Positions 33,650 to 45,349 of a stretch of DNA of 64,000 bases are shown here, piece after piece. The notes below the pieces were generated by a model. That model ran no database searches. It saw only the letters and a program-made list of their open reading frames with translations, and had not been told where the DNA came from. Source of the stretch: Reticulitermes speratus (Eukaryota > Arthropoda > Insecta > Blattodea > Rhinotermitidae); assembly GCA_021186555.1 (NCBI GenBank), contig JAJKFL010000013.1, positions 36,298,743 through 36,362,742 of the forward strand, given 5' to 3'. The position numbers and the translations under genes were made by a program. Numbering within the stretch: position 1 is the stretch's first letter; each line of letters starts with the position of its first letter.

Positions 33650-34560
33650 GAAAGATGATATCAGTAAAGAAGTTTTGACATCGAAAAATGGAGAAAGAGC
33701 GCCTGCCACAGTTGGTGTAGTGTTACAGAAGGAGTGATGGGACTTACAACGACCAAAACGCCGATGGAGAAACAAAAGCGATCTTGGTTTCTTAAGAAAA
33801 GGTCTTAATGACCCAGCCAGTCAGTGTATAGGATAATGATTGAGAACATTAATCTTATAGGTCACATTATATTTTGAACCAGGTTGTCTGTTAAATATGG
33901 AGATTCTGCGATTCTATTTTTAAAAGAAATTACAATTCGATAGTTCGATGTCTTATCACAGTAAGGTGGCAGCTCGGTGCGATAGCGATGCTAGCGCCAC
34001 GGTTTCCATTTACCTCTTCCTAGTCCTGTGCTGTCATTTTATATGCAATTTCCGCTAATCTTGTCTCTACTCGAGAAGTCCCCGTGGTACCAGAACCGTT
34101 TAAGGAAATTACGTTCACGATGGGAGGAAAATGGCTATATTGCATTTTGGAAGCGACAAGGAGGACATAGTAACTCAGATTAGTTCTCAAACGTATGCAC
34201 TGTCCTGTGCACGTGGAAACGCTGAGGTAACGTATGGTTATGTAGTGGTACAAGATTTTTGCAGAACCTTCTGAAGATGGAAGAAACAAAGAACAAAGAA
34301 TGAATGAGAGACAAAAAGAAATAAGGAAATAAATATGGAAGAAACGAAGGAAGGAATGAAAGAAATAAGGAAATAAGGGTAGAGATACTACGTTTATAAG
34401 GAAAGAGAAAAATTTGCGGCTCTGAAATTTCCCAGGCTGTGCCCGCTGGACCATCCAGCAAAGGTAGGCTGGAGCCTAGAAAGAGCTTTGGCAAGTGAAG
34501 AAAGCAAAGTAAAGGGATGTGAAATTTCTGGAGTATGCAGCACAGGAAATAAGTTGAACA
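33650..34560. other. Intron 1, unclassified part with purine-rich tract
   Basis: Positions 34270-34400 are a GA-rich tract that opens overlapping minus-strand frames of no coding value. No exon is supported. Confidence 0.4.
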
Positions 34561-34574
34561 TTGTAGCACTTTGG

Positions 34575-34756
34575 GGTATTCGATGGTGCAGTTGGTTAAG
34601 GCACTGCGCTACAAACCGAAAAGTCACGGATTCGATTCCCGATGGGATCATTGGGATTTTTCATTGACTTAATCCTTGCGGCCCAACTATGGCCCTGGGG
34701 TCATAGTCTGGCCCCCAGGCCCTGCACAGGTTTGTACAGGGATTGCTTTACCTTTT
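34575..34756 (+). repeat. tRNA-derived SINE, family D, with target duplication
   Basis: Head: ggtgcagttggttaaggcac, then tgcgctacaaaccg and the B box GATTCGATTCCC. Body: ggatttttcattgacttaat. The 3' end is cagggattgctttacctttt. A perfect 14-base duplication TTGTAGCACTTTGG (34561-34574 and 34757-34770) bounds it. It is shorter than the copy at 30477 by an internal gap. Confidence 0.93.
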
Positions 34757-34774
34757 TTGTAGCACTTTGGATAA

Positions 34775-35355
34775 GTTTTGAAGTACGTGTCTAGAGGAAT
34801 GCTCTGTACCGAAATTGTTATAATGTTTTTATCGTTGGGACGGAAGAGCTAAATTGGAGGGCTGCATGAGGATTATGCGGTGCAACGTGAAATTTGGACA
34901 CCAACTTAACATTTGGTCTAGTGCCAAGGAAAGCCACGCAAAACCCTGATCGAGATGGCCTGTAGGAGGACGTTCTGGTCGCATGCTGACTTCTAACCAA
35001 CTGTCAAACACTGAAACACACGAAAACCAGCGGCAGTGCCTACATGCACAGTTGGTTGTTTTCCATAAGTTGGATGTGTAACGAGCCGTTTGAATGGCTC
35101 TGCTGCGTTACTCTTTTTGTAGCAGGAATATTACGTATCTAAATAATGTATAAAAGTCTACTCTCCAGTATAAAAACCAGTCCATCACTGCTATACAGGG
35201 AACTAATGGCTGCTTACTGTGACAATTATACAGAACATATAAACACATTGTGTGGACAAATTACAAAGCCCTTCATTGTTAAAGTAAATGGTATATACAG
35301 CACGAGTATTTACCAGTATGCTTTAAGGGATGAAACACAAAAGGGGCCGTACATT
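34775..35355. other. Intron 1, unclassified part
   Basis: No exon or recognised repeat. Confidence 0.35.
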
Positions 35356-35358
35356 TTA

Positions 35359-35841
35359 GGACCGTTCGCAAAATTGCAAAAAAGCAACTATTAGCTTCGA
35401 CATATCTGTCCGTCCGCATGGAACTACTCGGCTCCCAATGAATAGATTTTTATGAAATTTTATATTTGAGTATTTTTCGACAATCTGTCTAGAAAATTCA
35501 AGTCACATTAAAATCTAACAAGAATAACGGGTACTTTACATGAAGACCTATGTACATTTATGATAATATCTCGCTCAATTCTTCTTAGAATGAGAAATGT
35601 TTCAGACACGGTTATAGAGAAAATCAAAACACACATTCTGTGTTCAATGCCTTTTCTTTTCGAAAATCGTGCACTTTATGGGATAATGTGGAAAAATGTT
35701 GTGGAGACGAAATAGGCCACAGATGAGAATATAATACGGCGCATGCGCTTTGCATGCTGGATAATTAAGGCTACGGACGCACGCTCAGAATATGTAATAC
35801 TTATTGCTTTTCTACGGCAACAATGATTACGCAAACACGCC
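35359..35841 (+). mobile_element. GGCGCGTTCGC-TIR family, full-length copy
   Basis: The ends ggaccgttcgc (35359-35369) and gcaaacacgcc (35831-35841) form a diverged inverted repeat. The internal order matches 26430-26947 on the opposite strand, including the self-complementary phrase gcgcatgcgctttgcatgc. No coding content. Confidence 0.75.
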
Positions 35842-35844
35842 TCG

Positions 35845-36985
35845 ATATTACGTTTATACGTACGTTACCCTTCTTGTTTTAGAGTATTAGCATTTGCACA
35901 TGGTAACTTCATTCAATAATTGTATGGCACCATCCTTTTTTTTTTTGTACAATGGCTAGGCTAGCAGTTCTGAATTGTGGGTAAATATATCCCTCAGCGG
36001 AACGTGAAACGTCATCACTGTGCACATGAGACAGGCTTGTCTCATTCGAAACGAAAGGGCCTGAAAGAATGTCTTGACAAACTCTTTACATTCTTCACAA
36101 TTGTGAAACTGAGACCTAAACGGCCGAAACATGTAGTTCTGCAAACAAATGAAAATAGTTGTGTTTGGACGGATATTTTCTTGATTCTGTATAAATAACA
36201 CAACGGAATGACATCCTTTAAAAATTTACCGAATTTATCTCAAAACTCACGTTGATAAAACAATGCGAGGAGAAGGAGGAGGACATTACTTGTCTTTATA
36301 CATTTTTCTCATATTTTTTATGTCTTCTCTGTCTTGTTGAGTGGAATCTTGTAGAGCAGACTTGGAAAGAAGTTACGTATGTTATTCCATTCAGTGCTGC
36401 TTGAGTATTTGGTTTCAGGGAATATAACAGGTCTCCAGTATTCTGTGCGTTTGATCTGGTCCAGCAGTCGCAGTACAATCACTCCGTCTTTATTGTGCTT
36501 CCTTTCATTGTCGTTAATCTTACGCGGTTGAATATGGTTTATGTATGCTGGTTGGCTCGTCAGCCCGGAACGTAGTTATTTTACTATTTAATGCGTAATC
36601 CAAATTCTCATAATTAATTCATAACTGTCAGTATGTTCAGTGCTTTTGTGGACGCAGATGAACGTCGAATCAGGGTGTCTTTCGTGCTTCTAAAAACGAC
36701 AATTTTAAATGTGTTGCATGGCTCCCTATCATTTGACTTCATACAAGTCGCCCCATTGATGACAATTTCCAGTCCTCTAGGTGTCAGAGGAAATCGCATC
36801 TTTGCTTCTGTGAATTCTGTTAGCACTAAAACGGATGGTCTAATACGTCTGTAAGTCACAAAATCAGGCAGCCTTTCAGCCACAATTCTGAATGTCTCGC
36901 GATTCCTATTTCTAAGCATTAAAGCTATTTCATTTTTCGTACAAACCAGTTTCATGTCAATTACCCACTTCGGCTTACACATCAG
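35845..36985. other. Intron 1, unclassified part
   Basis: At 36108-36140 the sequence ctgagacctaaacggccgaa acatgta echoes the hammerhead motif layout (split here for length) but lacks the CUGANGA core. The 122-codon minus-strand frame at 36614-36982 has no motif I recognise and sits in intron 1, so I do not call it a gene. Confidence 0.35.
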
Positions 36986-36994
36986 GCAAGTCGA

Positions 36995-37310
36995 TCCGTG
37001 CTTCGAATCTCAGATTGGACTGTTACACAGTATATACGAGATAATACAGTGATTGGGCTACAGGATGGACGACCGCGGAGGCGAAGTTGGATTCCCGGCA
37101 GGCATACGAGATTTTTACTTTCTATAGTGTCAAATCCGAACCTGGGGCCCGCCCATCCTCCAGTCCAATGGATATCGGGGGATGCTTTGCCCGGAGATAA
37201 AGCGACAAGGGCGTCAAACTAAACAGTCACATTCATTTAATGCAGAAGTTAAGAATACGTAGAACTATACCTGCACTCCCCCATACGTCTTCATGTCACA
37301 ATGCATAATT
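36995..37310 (+). repeat. tRNA-derived SINE, family C
   Basis: A long tRNA-like head (gatgg.cgaccgcggaggcg, B box GTTGGATTCCC). Body: ggcccgcccatcctccagtc, cccggagataaagcgacaag and ttaagaatacgtagaactat, ending cccccatacgtcttcatgt. Confidence 0.7.
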
Positions 37311-37314
37311 AAGC

Positions 37315-38235
37315 ACTCCAGTGTACTGTATGTGAATAATAATTAATAATACATTGAATGGTCATGACAGTGATTGATTGATTGCACTATATTATGTCAT
37401 TGTCCTTTAATGCAAACGCACGACGTTTTTGGACTTCACGGTGCTTCCACCTTCAGGTCATTAGATTATTTTTATTTTCGGTATTGACTGAAACGGTCGA
37501 AATCGAACCCGGAACCCCATGATACTATTCAGTAACACAGTACTCTGACTGAACGCCAGAGTCAGTCTGGAAGCCGTTGAGAAGAGAAACGTCTTTTTCC
37601 CTTCCGGGAATTGAACCTCGATTCCTCGGTCATCCGGTCAGCAGTCCAGTCAATACATAGCCTACACTATTGCGGTTCCATTATAACAGCAACCTATAAC
37701 ATAGCTTGTAGTAGTATTAATATACACTATGTATTCGTTCATTCTTTAAGTAGACAAATCCGTCCTGCGACAGGCCCATAGCCCCTTGCAAAGCGAGTTC
37801 TCCACAGAGTGCGATCTAGTGCTCCAGTATCTTCTCTTTTTCTTAAGTTTATCAAATAGCTGCTTACATCTTCTTCCTCGTCTTCCCATCTCTCCTATCG
37901 TTCTTTATAATTTACACTGTGTATTCTTATAATAATAAGAGCAGTGCCATAAATGTAAATTTTGTTCATTTAATTGTATTGTTACATTACATAATTTACA
38001 ATTAATAATTGACCCACCAGTTACACTTTTAGCATAAGTATATATATATATATATATATATATATCCACGTGTATCCATCAGAACAAAGTTTATTTTTTG
38101 TGGCAGAATGCCTTCCTAAAAAATGCAAGAGTAAAAACGACGAGAATAATACATTCTTATCTTTCCCTTTTCTTCTGCTATATTTTCCTCCTCAAACATA
38201 GACTAAAGCTGTCTGCGAGTTCGCGAACAGCAGGA
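37315..38235. other. Intron 1, unclassified part with (TA)n
   Basis: It contains a (TA)n microsatellite at about 38039-38065 and a tRNA-like phrase near 37610 (gggaattgaacctcgattcc). No exon is supported. Confidence 0.4.
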
Positions 38236-38239
38236 AGTA

Positions 38240-38530
38240 ACATGAGCAAGGAGAAATTTGCGTAATGAGGAGCTTCATGACTTGTACTCTTCATCAAATA
38301 GCTTTGACATGATCGAATAAAGGCAGATGAGATGGGCGGGGCATGTGGCATGCTTAGGAGAGAATGTAAATACATAGGGGTTTGTGTTAGGAAACCTGAA
38401 GAAAGTAGACCACTTGGAAGATCTCACCGTGATGTGAAAATAATATTAAAATGGATGTTAAAGAAGTAAAGTGGAAATGCGTGGACTGGATTCATCTGGC
38501 CAAGTACAGGGAGCATTTAGAGGACTATTG
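38240..38530 (+). repeat. Non-LTR retrotransposon 3' end, decayed
   Basis: Frame-broken reading gives the tail of an insect endonuclease-reverse transcriptase: aggagcttcatgacttgtac (EELHDLY-type), a GHVAC-like step, then KPEESRPLGRSHRD and WTGFIWP-like residues. It has the same order as the minus-strand fragment at 52080-52420. Only the carboxy end is present, as in 5'-truncated LINE copies. Confidence 0.7.
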
Positions 38531-38894
38531 TAGCGCGGTAATGACCCTTTGGGTTTCGTTAATTGCCGGCATTTTTAGACTAGGTGCGTGACTGCGGGCT
38601 TCTCAAGAATGAGTTTGCTGCGTGGAGTTACTTTTCTTTTTCCTCCCTCTTTCTCTTTCTGTTTCTGCTTGTGGTATTCTTCCTCCATGTACTTTCTTGT
38701 CCTCTCTTCTTCTTTCCTTGCTTTTATTCATCTGAAAGTATTTCCATTCCTTCTTATTTAATGTTCTGACTTACTCGTTCTTCCTCAAATCTGGAACGGG
38801 CATTAAGCTAAAGGTAAGCAGTATGCCATGTAGATGTATGGAGGGAGCAGAGGTAAGGTACGTAATCTCGCACCATGTGGATATGTTTGTGCAG

Positions 38895-39289
38895 GAAAGA
38901 CCTCGCTCCATACTGGACGGAGATTATGACGGAATCCTCCGTTACCCCCGCCGGCCAGGATCGTGTCTGGCCCGCTACCCCACCCACAGCCACTACTTGA
39001 GTTACAGTACAGAGTTCCTGGCAGGACCATGCCCTGCGCACCCCGACCTACCGCCGCCTCCACCGCCTCCACCCATGCCCACCTCCACGAGGCGCCACCC
39101 CCACATCGGACCAAGCACGTCAGCTTCGCCCGCTCCCACACTCTCACCTCGTTTGACGACGCTGTGAGTGGTAAACCATTGGTGGTCGCCCGCAGCCAGG
39201 AGAGGCTCATCGGAAAGAAGAGCATGGGCGACAACAGCAGCAGCAAGCCGGCTCCGCGCTGAGCGAATCGCCTAAAGTCGTCATCATGG
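38895..39289 (+). CDS. Unidentified large gene, exon 2 (two frame breaks)
   Basis: Acceptor tttgtgcag (ends 38894), donor gtgagt (from 39290). It starts [20 protein letters not shown] in phase 0, in frame with exon 1. A run of eight prolines follows. The coding frame then changes between about 39060 and 39112 to read [20 protein letters not shown] and [16 protein letters not shown]. It changes again between about 39215 and 39265 to read [12 protein letters not shown] to the donor. Both changes are equivalent to one missing base, and adding them back gives phase 1, which is exactly what exon 3 needs. Basic-Ser motifs suggest phosphorylation sites; function unknown. Confidence 0.75.
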
Positions 39290-39294
39290 GTGAG

Positions 39295-40060
39295 TGAACT
39301 TCACGATTTAATTCTAATTTATTTTTGCCTGGATAATTTATAGCATTTAAACGTGTTAGGAAATTTTGATACCGGAAAATGCATAACAAGCTAAACAGAA
39401 GCTCGCTAGTAGGCAGTACTCTGCACCACACACCATTGAAAACTATCCATTTAATATTATCCTCCCATCTACTCCTTGGTCTCCCAGATTGTCTCTTCCC
39501 TTCAGCTTGTTCAGTTCCCTTGTCTCGTCTGCTTCTTCCGCCCTTATTTAAGTGCCCCAGCGGTATCAGTCGAGCAGTTCAAATTATGAAATCTCTCGTT
39601 AGGCCTACGTAACTTTCTGCAATACTTTGTTAGGTCATCTCAATTAAGTCCAGATATTTTTGCTTAATTCTTTATTCTCGAACACCCAAAATCCATTTTC
39701 TTTCCACAGCTGTTTAAGAATTTCCCTGTGTGGAAAGGTAACGATAAGAAAGGTTTTGCTTATGTCAATTTTACACCAATATTATTGACAAATATCTTTG
39801 TAAAACAGAGTCTAAAGGCATTCGTCTCAACTAAGGTGGATTGAATTTGTTTTGTGGATAACTGAATTCCATTTCATTTGTTTCTGAATACGATTTTGTA
39901 GTTGCGGTGATTAACCTTCAGGTTTCACATAACAAAGCATATATCAAGTCCCATCAGCAGCTCGGTGAAGACATACGTGTAAGTTACCTACGCTTTTATG
40001 AAGGGTTAATTTGGCGGGTTTAATTGTTGCAATTATGGGTGATTTCAGGCTTCGACCACG
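39295..40060. other. Intron 2, unclassified part
   Basis: No exon or recognised repeat between exon 2 and the inverted-pair repeat. Confidence 0.4.
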
Positions 40061-40064
40061 GTGT

Positions 40065-40545
40065 AAATGAGATCTGCGCTATTCTGGGATTTTACACAGC
40101 GTATATTGGTAGCTTGTTACCGACGTTTCGGGATAACCTGTCGGCCCCATCTTCAAGGGTCAAGGATCCTTTTTTTCTCTCTTTCTCTATCTTGTACTTT
40201 TTCTTTTCCTTCCTTTCTTATTTTTCTTTTTCCATTACGTCCCCGCTTCCTGCACCTGGCGGTGCCTTTATGTTCCGGGGCCATTTTACCTCAGATCACC
40301 CCTAGGCAAATCACTTCCTTTCTCCCTTCCACCTCCTTCTTGCTCCACTAACCCTATTGGCTAGCATCACGTTTGTCAGAATCAATCACCACCCACACCA
40401 TTTCCAATACAACAGCGTACCTAACTGTTCCCGGCGTTTTTCTTCGACTGCTGGGCCCTTGAAATTGGACCTATCGGTTGTCCCGAAACGTCGGTAACAA
40501 ACTACCAATCTACGCTGCACAAAATCCCAGACGAGCGCAGACCTT
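40065..40545. repeat. Inverted-pair repeat with a 270-base spacer
   Basis: Left arm (40065-40165): gagatctgcgctattctggg, ggtagcttgttaccgacgtt and then ccatcttcaagggtcaa. Right arm (40440-40545): gggcccttgaaattggacct, gttgtcccgaaacgtcggta, then accaatctacgctgc. The right arm is inverted to the left. The spacer is pyrimidine-rich and encodes nothing recognisable. It lies in intron 2, just upstream of exon 3. Confidence 0.75.
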
Positions 40546-40597
40546 GGTACAATTATTGACGTACACAAATGCAAATAACCTACTTTCCTTTTCGCAG

Positions 40598-41164
40598 AGA
40601 AGGTCAAACGAGCACCTATGAAGACGCAGGCTACTCAGACGGAAGTGTGTTTGGGGCGCAAGCCTCTAGCACCAAACTACCTGTCATTGAGCCCTCGGAC
40701 CATCCATCGAGTTCGTATGGTGTCACAAGGGGCGCAGACCAATGGAAATAACACCACTCGTCGCCTAATGAAGAGCTACTCAGAAGCTGGTGAAAGGTTT
40801 GGAGTCGTATCTTCTGGCGGCGTTGGCGCCGGCTACCCATATCACTACCCCATGGACACATACGACGATATGAGACGAGGATCAGAACACGAGCCGCTAC
40901 ATCGGACACAGTCCGAGGAACCACCGCGATCACCGTTCCTCGTGACTACGCCTCCCGAAAGTCTAACTAACATATCCCAAATTCAGGCCTCCAAAACCAA
41001 TGGGCCTTCCGCAGTCACGGATACGTTACAGACTCCAGCGCAACAGACGGAGCCAGCAAAGAAGAAGTCCTCTAAGACATACAAAGAAATTTTCATCGAC
41101 TTCGAGCCACAGGGGTTGGAACGGCGGGGTAAAAAGCGAGTGCTCCAAAAAACGATGTCGGAAG
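40598..41164 (+). CDS. Unidentified large gene, exon 3 (largest, intact)
   Basis: Acceptor ttttcgcag (ends 40597), donor gtgaga (from 41165), 567 bases, phase 1 at both ends. The join to exon 2 makes a Glu codon, giving [21 protein letters not shown]. This continues [20 protein letters not shown]. Later come [30 protein letters not shown], a Thr/Gln-rich stretch, then [14 protein letters not shown] and [11 protein letters not shown]. It looks disordered in the middle, with two better-structured conserved-looking ends. No frame break here. I recognise no domain. Confidence 0.85.
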
Positions 41165-41169
41165 GTGAG

Positions 41170-41770
41170 ATGTAGTTAGAACTGTTTGCAGCTCTTTATA
41201 CATTCCGTACATTAAGGTAACTGACTGACTGACTCTGATTCATTCATTCATTTTTAAGATATTTAACAACTTTGTTTCAACTGCAAACATTAGACCTTTA
41301 TAGCATCGAAAGATATTAAATATAATATAATAACATATATAAATACGTCTAAATATATTATATAAATATATATAAATATATGACTATTATATATATAAAA
41401 TTTTGAAAGAGGAATTCATGTATATTTTAAGATAGCATCTCAAAATTTGCCCTGAGAGGATGAGAAAATCTAAAATACCTGCAGTTACGGTAGCCGAGGA
41501 ACCCTAGATTCAACGTGGATACATACCAAGGAAGAAGCCAAATAACTCTAGTGGTAATTGAAATTTAAGCTGTTTTGACACGCATACAAGCAGTATATAT
41601 AAATATATATATATATATATACACATACAGTTTCACTTTCCTACCCCAAAATGTTACGAGAATTCTTTATTTCAGCTCTGCTAGAAAAAAAAATCCCAGT
41701 CTCTTATTACAAAGAACTTTCCCAATAATTTTGAGCATCCTCTCACTGTGCCGGCAATGTTAAAACGTTC
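41170..41770. other. Intron 3, AT-rich part with TA microsatellites
   Basis: Long AT-rich stretches at 41310-41400 and (TA)n at about 41592-41620. No exon is supported. Confidence 0.5.
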
Positions 41771-41774
41771 TTAA

Positions 41775-42040
41775 TGAAACTTTCGGGAAGGTTGGATTGG
41801 TCGAGGAGGACCTATGAATTGGCCGGTCCTTCACCCGACCTCATGCCTCTGGATTTTTTCTATGGGGTTTTATGCTTCGATTGATCACATTTGAACATGG
41901 ACGACATTTCAAATATTATCAGTAATTCACGAATATCTAAATAATATTGTAATGGATTAGAGCAGACTGAAACTTATGCATGTAATGCTTGTATTCTTAC
42001 CAAACCGAGCCCATTATTCCAATTACCAATAATATTATTG
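41775..42040 (+). pseudogene. Tc1/mariner transposase fragment
   Basis: Read on the plus strand: GWIGRGGPMNWPV, then after a frame change a WIFSMGFYA-like run. This corresponds to the family's WIGRGGP...WP.RSPDLTPLDFFLWG region near the last catalytic residue. Stops and shifts show decay. No TIRs are found nearby, so it is a solitary relic in intron 3. Confidence 0.65.
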
Positions 42041-42044
42041 GACT

Positions 42045-42785
42045 TACTTTGGTATATTTATTTCGGGACATCCTGTTTATATCCTCTCTGATCTAGTTGC
42101 TAGACGATCGTGCTCGAGTTACAGTATGAAATAGATTAATGCCCGCGGCTGATCTTTCCTTGAAAACTTTAGTTCATAAAGCATTTACCTTTCGGCGTTA
42201 TAGCGGTAAATAATACTAAATTGATCAAGGAAATATACATTCAGAACATTATCAGAGATTAGCTAACAGTCTTCTTATTTCAGATGGTTTGTTTTAGAAA
42301 ATGAGAGCGCAACGAGCCTTTGATAGTTATTGGATAAATATTGAAGTAAGCGTGCTGTTTAATTACTTTCCTGAAGACGTTTGCTTCATGTATTTCGTAA
42401 CAACAGACGTTATTTAAATATTTTCATAGATTAAAAGTGTTTACATACGTACTTTAATTATGATTTAATACAAGTGGAAGAAGGTACTGCAAAAATGTAA
42501 TAAGGAATACTTACATATTCCTGGTATAATAAAATGAAATAATTTAGAATTCTTGGGATTAATATCGTGCTAAGAGAGATCTGATCTTCCATTATTCTTT
42601 GCAGGAATTTAATTTGTGGCATGGAGCATGGGATGAATAGTAGCATCGTAAGAAAGACATACCTTAGACCTTTGTCTTTGAATTACAGAAACCCCGGGAA
42701 CCTTCGCGAAATATACACCCTTCTGAACTTCATTCCTATATCGCCTTCTTCCTTATTTCTCTATTGTTATTATTTTCCTTTGTCT
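42045..42785. other. Intron 3, unclassified part
   Basis: No exon or recognised repeat. Confidence 0.35.
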
Positions 42786-42792
42786 GTTCTTA

Positions 42793-43114
42793 GGCGCGTT
42801 CGCATAGTCACGAAGAGAGACTATTACCTTCGTCGCGTCCATCCATCCTTCTATCTGTCCGTCTCGCCGCGTGTATGAAAGCGGCTCCCACTGGACGGAT
42901 TTCCGTAAAATTTGCTACTGGGGACTTTTATGAAAATCTGTCGATAAAATCCAAATTTGGTTGAAATCGGACAAAAATATTGGGCACATTACGTGAAGAC
43001 CTAAGTATGTTTTAGTGTTGCCGGCGAAATTAAATCGCCATTCCCTCTCTTCGAGTGATATGGTATCAGGCTGTTAGGATAGTCGAGGAGGTATAAATAT
43101 TACGCGAACCCGCC
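42793..43114 (+). mobile_element. GGCGCGTTCGC-TIR family, internally deleted copy
   Basis: Ends ggcgcgttcgc (42793-42803) and gcgaacccgcc (43104-43114). It shares the 5' third (actattaccttcgtcgcgtc, tctatctgtccgtctcgc, gaaagcggctcccactggac) and acgtgaagacctaagtatg. It then jumps to the 3' end, losing the centre found in other copies. Confidence 0.7.
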
Positions 43115-43214
43115 ACAATGTTCCATTTTACGTAAAGTAAAAACTAAAGTAAAATTTCATCCTATAACCAGCCATGAAATCCCAGAAGGGGAGTATAGAG
43201 GTACAGCTCTACTG

Positions 43215-43385
43215 TTTCTTTAACCTCGGCATTAGACGGGGTAGGTGGTTAACGCCACGCCCGGCCGCTTTACCCCCAGGAAAGAGTCCCAGTACCCATT
43301 GTACTGGAGGCTGGTTGGGTCCCAAGGCCGGTCTGGACGGGTGCAGAAAACCTCGCTCCCACCGGGATTCGACTCCTGGATTGTC
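43215..43385 (-). repeat. tRNA-derived SINE, family C
   Basis: On the minus strand: B-box region ggagtcgaatcccggtgg, the body with ccgtccagaccggccttggg and ctctttcctgggggtaaagc, and the 3' part ggcgttaaccacctacccc. It lies in intron 3 about 170 bases upstream of exon 4. Confidence 0.7.
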
Positions 43386-43556
43386 CATTGTCTACCTTCT
43401 TAAGATTCTCTGGTTTTATTGATTTCTCCTCCTCCTTCCTTTATTTCGTCTTTTGTTTATTAAATCTCTGATTTCATCACTCACCAGCCACACTCGGTTT
43501 TAGGCTAGGAGCCCGGACAAGTGACCAGTATGTTTGACACTGTGTTTCCTCTGCAG

Positions 43557-43821
43557 GCGAGATCCTTTTGGACAGTCATCGCGGAACCTCGTATAACAGC
43601 TCGATGGACGTGGACCTGTTGCCAGATACGGGCCCTGAGGGACCAGAAGGTGAGACGGACCTACAGGCGGACAGCGACTATGGGTCGTACTACCCTCACC
43701 ACATGGAGATCACGAAGGCTACATGGAGCCCCTCGAAAAGCGGTCGTCCTCACTGTTCTCGTCGACACCAGCTGACCTAGAAACAGGAGGAACCAGTCCT
43801 CCACTGGCGGAGGATCAGCAG
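43557..43821 (+). CDS. Unidentified large gene, exon 4 (one frame break)
   Basis: Acceptor cctctgcag (ends 43556), donor gtaagc (from 43822). In phase 1 from exon 3 it reads GEILLDSHRGTSYNSSMDVD, then LLPDTGPEGPEGETDLQADS and DYGSYYPHHM. Between about 43651 and 43735 the frame changes by the equivalent of one missing base. It then reads EGYMEPLEKRSSSLFSSTPA and DLETGGTSPPLAEDQQ up to the donor in phase 0, as exon 5 requires. The acidic, Gly/Ser-rich make-up resembles a disordered regulatory region. Function unknown. Confidence 0.75.
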
Positions 43822-43934
43822 GTAAGCCTTCATACATTTTTATCTTAAAATTCGGGATCCACTCGTGAAATGCTTGCATGTATGTAACCAAAATCACCCC
43901 GACAGAGGCAAGAGAATTTTGTGTTCTCCAAAGA

Positions 43935-44125
43935 TCCAGATGAATCTCTGAGGCCTACCCTGCCTCCTATTCAGTGGGTACCTGGGCTTTTTCTGCAAGG
44001 GTAAAGAGGCCTGAACGTGAAACTGACTGCTCACCTCCACCTAATACCGATGTTAAGAATGAGTGAAAATATACCTGCAACCCCCCCCCCTTCCCATATG
44101 CCTTCATGGTGTGTGTAGAGACAAA
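43935..44125 (+). repeat. SINE family C, headless copy
   Basis: Body phrases tctgaggcctaccctgcctc, gcaagggtaaagaggcctga, gactgctcacctccacctaa and gttaagaatgagtgaaaata, with a C run (44083-44092) and the end cccatatgccttcatggtg. The tRNA-like head is missing. Confidence 0.65.
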
Positions 44126-44129
44126 TTTA

Positions 44130-45115
44130 CCTTTCATCCCAAAACTCTGTACAGCACTGAGAAAGGATATTCAGGCACACCAATTCGCATTTTGTTTAAC
44201 GACAATTTTAGTTCAGTCACGAAAGACATACAAGTATCTGTATTAAAGCTCCATAAATTACGGAGTGTTCCTTTTATCATGTCCCTGAACATGGTAGCTG
44301 TCATAGGATATCCCGGTGGATGCAGGGTTTCTGTGTGATTAAGCTATCTTGCTCGGGGACACGATAAAGTGGAGGCGCTGTGTTACTCTCTCGCCACCGC
44401 TCGCGGAGAGTCTGCGGGTTCATCTAATGGAATTTTCATATGATTCCATTATTCAAGGAACTTATTCGCGGCGGCACTATACACGTATTTTTATTTACCC
44501 AAAAGACCTCTCATTTCACGCCCCGTGGAGAATGCATAGGAACATTTTTTCCCTTTTATGAAACCTAATGTAATTTAGCTGTCGTAGAGAATGTGCCAGT
44601 AACATATACCTTTGGGCATTTAGTTTGCGATATGATGCCGTGTCGAGTGGTAAAGTTAGCGACATTAGACTGCATAACTGTGATCACAGAGACAGCAAGC
44701 TTCTCCGAGGTGTCGGTAATCATTAGCCAAGTGACACGGCGTCATAATCCAGAAGAACTAAGTCTTTATCGACACTGCTGTGATAACCTGAAAGCTCGCA
44801 TACATACATATGTTTTTTTTTCTGTTATGAAGTGTCGCCCAACATACAATCCAAAACTCATACAAAACTGCATATTCATTTGTCGCTGTTATGACGTTAG
44901 TACGATATGCAAACCTTCCGGTATAGCCAGTTTGTTTGCATATAACGGCACATAACCTACGAGCCGCTACCCTCTGACACTCTATGCCTATATCTCTTAG
45001 TATCTGTGCATCTGACTGAACAGTTTGGGCAGAAATTTGCATTTATATACCTAGATCACAATTCACAACCGACTCTATGTGGGTACGTGTATAATATAAT
45101 ACTTTGTATAGATAT
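44130..45115. repeat. Intron 4 part with a diverged inverted-pair repeat
   Basis: Within this stretch, 44610-44760 carries the outer sequences of the inverted-pair family (gatatgatgccgtgtcgagt and gacacggcgtcataatccag, inverted) around a decayed centre (ggtgtcggtaatcattag). The rest is unclassified. No exon is supported. Confidence 0.5.
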
Positions 45116-45121
45116 ATTTAA

Positions 45122-45345
45122 TTACGGTGATCGAATCCCGGTGGGGTGAGATTTTCCATGCCGTCCAGAACGGCCCCGAGGCCCAACCAGCCTCCTGTAA
45201 AAGGGGTACCGGATCTTTCCCGGGGCTTGACGATGACCACTCACCACCTTCTAGCGCCAAGTTTGCGAATGGGTGGACCTATACCTTTGCCTCCCCGCTG
45301 TGCCTGCATTGGCATGTCATGGGGTGACCTTTGACCTTTACAGTT
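45122..45345 (+). repeat. tRNA-derived SINE, family C, B box onward
   Basis: It starts at the B box (gtgatcgaatcccggtgg). Body: ccgtccagaacggccccgag, tttcccggggcttgacgatg and accactcaccaccttctagc. It ends gcctgcattggcatgtcatg. Confidence 0.7.
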
Positions 45346-45349
45346 ATAT

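Noticed and set aside
34576-34650. tRNA gene
   Set aside because: It is the head of a SINE bounded by a 14-base target duplication, not a free-standing tRNA.
36108-36145. Hammerhead motif (gccgaaacatgta)
   Set aside because: The GAAAC part is present but the CUGANGA core reads CTGAGAC and stem II does not pair well.
36614-36982. 122-codon minus-strand ORF in intron 1
   Set aside because: It has no recognisable motif, no promoter or splice evidence, and lies inside an intron of the plus-strand gene.
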